A DNA stretch of 5,859 nt. Origin: Acidobacteriaceae bacterium. GTDB taxonomy: Bacteria > Acidobacteriota > Terriglobia > Terriglobales > Acidobacteriaceae. Location: the NCBI GenBank assembly GCA_030044455.1, contig JASHVU010000571.1, forward strand, positions 1 to 5,859, in the 5' to 3' direction. Below the pieces are notes generated by a model. That model had not been told where the DNA came from, did no database searches, and saw only the letters and a program-made list of their open reading frames with translations. Shown one piece after another: positions 5,728 through 5,859 of this stretch (its first letter is position 1; each line of letters begins with the position of its first letter). Made by a program: the position numbers and the translations under genes.

Positions 5728-5859
5728 TCATTCATAGCGGAGCGCAACCAACGGGTCGACTTTGGAGGCGCGGCGTGCCGGAATGTAGCAGGCGAGCAGC
5801 GCGATTCCGCTCAAGACCAAACAGACGAGGACGAACGTCAGCGGGTCGGTGGGCTTGAC
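5728..5859 (-). CDS. ADOP-family permease, C-terminal fragment (5' end outside window)
   Basis: The minus strand is open from the window edge to a TGA (5728-5730 in plus coordinates) and gives 43 residues. They include [20 protein letters not shown] (start of the last membrane helix) and the diagnostic ending [21 protein letters not shown] with only the very end counted here as VALRYE. The upstream ADOP in this window ends in the same way (ACYLPARKAMRVEP and VALRYE), so this is a paralogue of the same family. The two ends differ at many positions between those motifs, so this is not a recent copy. The frame is too short to appear in a typical length-filtered ORF scan. Its own PadR regulator, if any, would lie beyond the right edge. 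Confidence 0.9.
   Translation of the reverse strand, partial: VKPTDPLTFVLVCLVLSGIALLACYIPARRASKVDPLVALRYE

Overview
The window looks like part of an Acidobacteriota chromosome (class Terriglobia or a close relative). The reasons are a GC-rich sequence, a PadR-type regulator fused in operon style to a long 'duplicated orphan permease' (ADOP), and a second ADOP gene close by. The PadR-ADOP pairing, expanded into many paralogues, is a hallmark of that phylum. The taxonomic call is an inference from gene families, not from a marker gene.

Layout. Positions 1-99 hold the last 32 codons of a PadR-like regulator (+). Four bases later an intact 887-residue ADOP permease (+) runs from 104 to 2767. A 582-base gap follows (2768-3349). 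It holds hairpins, a 12-base perfect palindrome, a chain of small open frames of doubtful status, and the left copy of a 71-base repeat (3013-3083). Next comes a membrane-bound sensor phosphatase (+), 3350-5335, with an alternative upstream start at 3233. It has a signal peptide, a jelly-roll-like periplasmic domain, about seven membrane helices and a SpoIIE/RsbU-type PP2C domain with its metal-binding aspartates intact. A 392-base convergent gap (5336-5727) carries the second repeat copy, inverted (5485-5555). At the right edge, 5728-5859 encodes the last 43 residues of another ADOP permease on the minus strand, too short to show up in a simple ORF scan.

How the parts may work together. PadR and ADOP1 are almost certainly co-transcribed, and PadR probably represses the pair. 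No ABC ATPase is present for either permease, as expected for 'orphan' permeases. The phosphatase would relay an envelope signal to a cytoplasmic phosphoprotein, by family analogy an anti-sigma-factor antagonist; no such partner lies in the window.

The most unusual feature is the 71-base inverted repeat (67/71 matches by eye) enclosing the phosphatase. Each copy also lies downstream of an ADOP gene in the same relative orientation. The plus strand is G-rich in both flanking ADOP genes but C-rich in the phosphatase. This would fit inversion or insertion of the enclosed segment, though no recombinase or transposase is visible.
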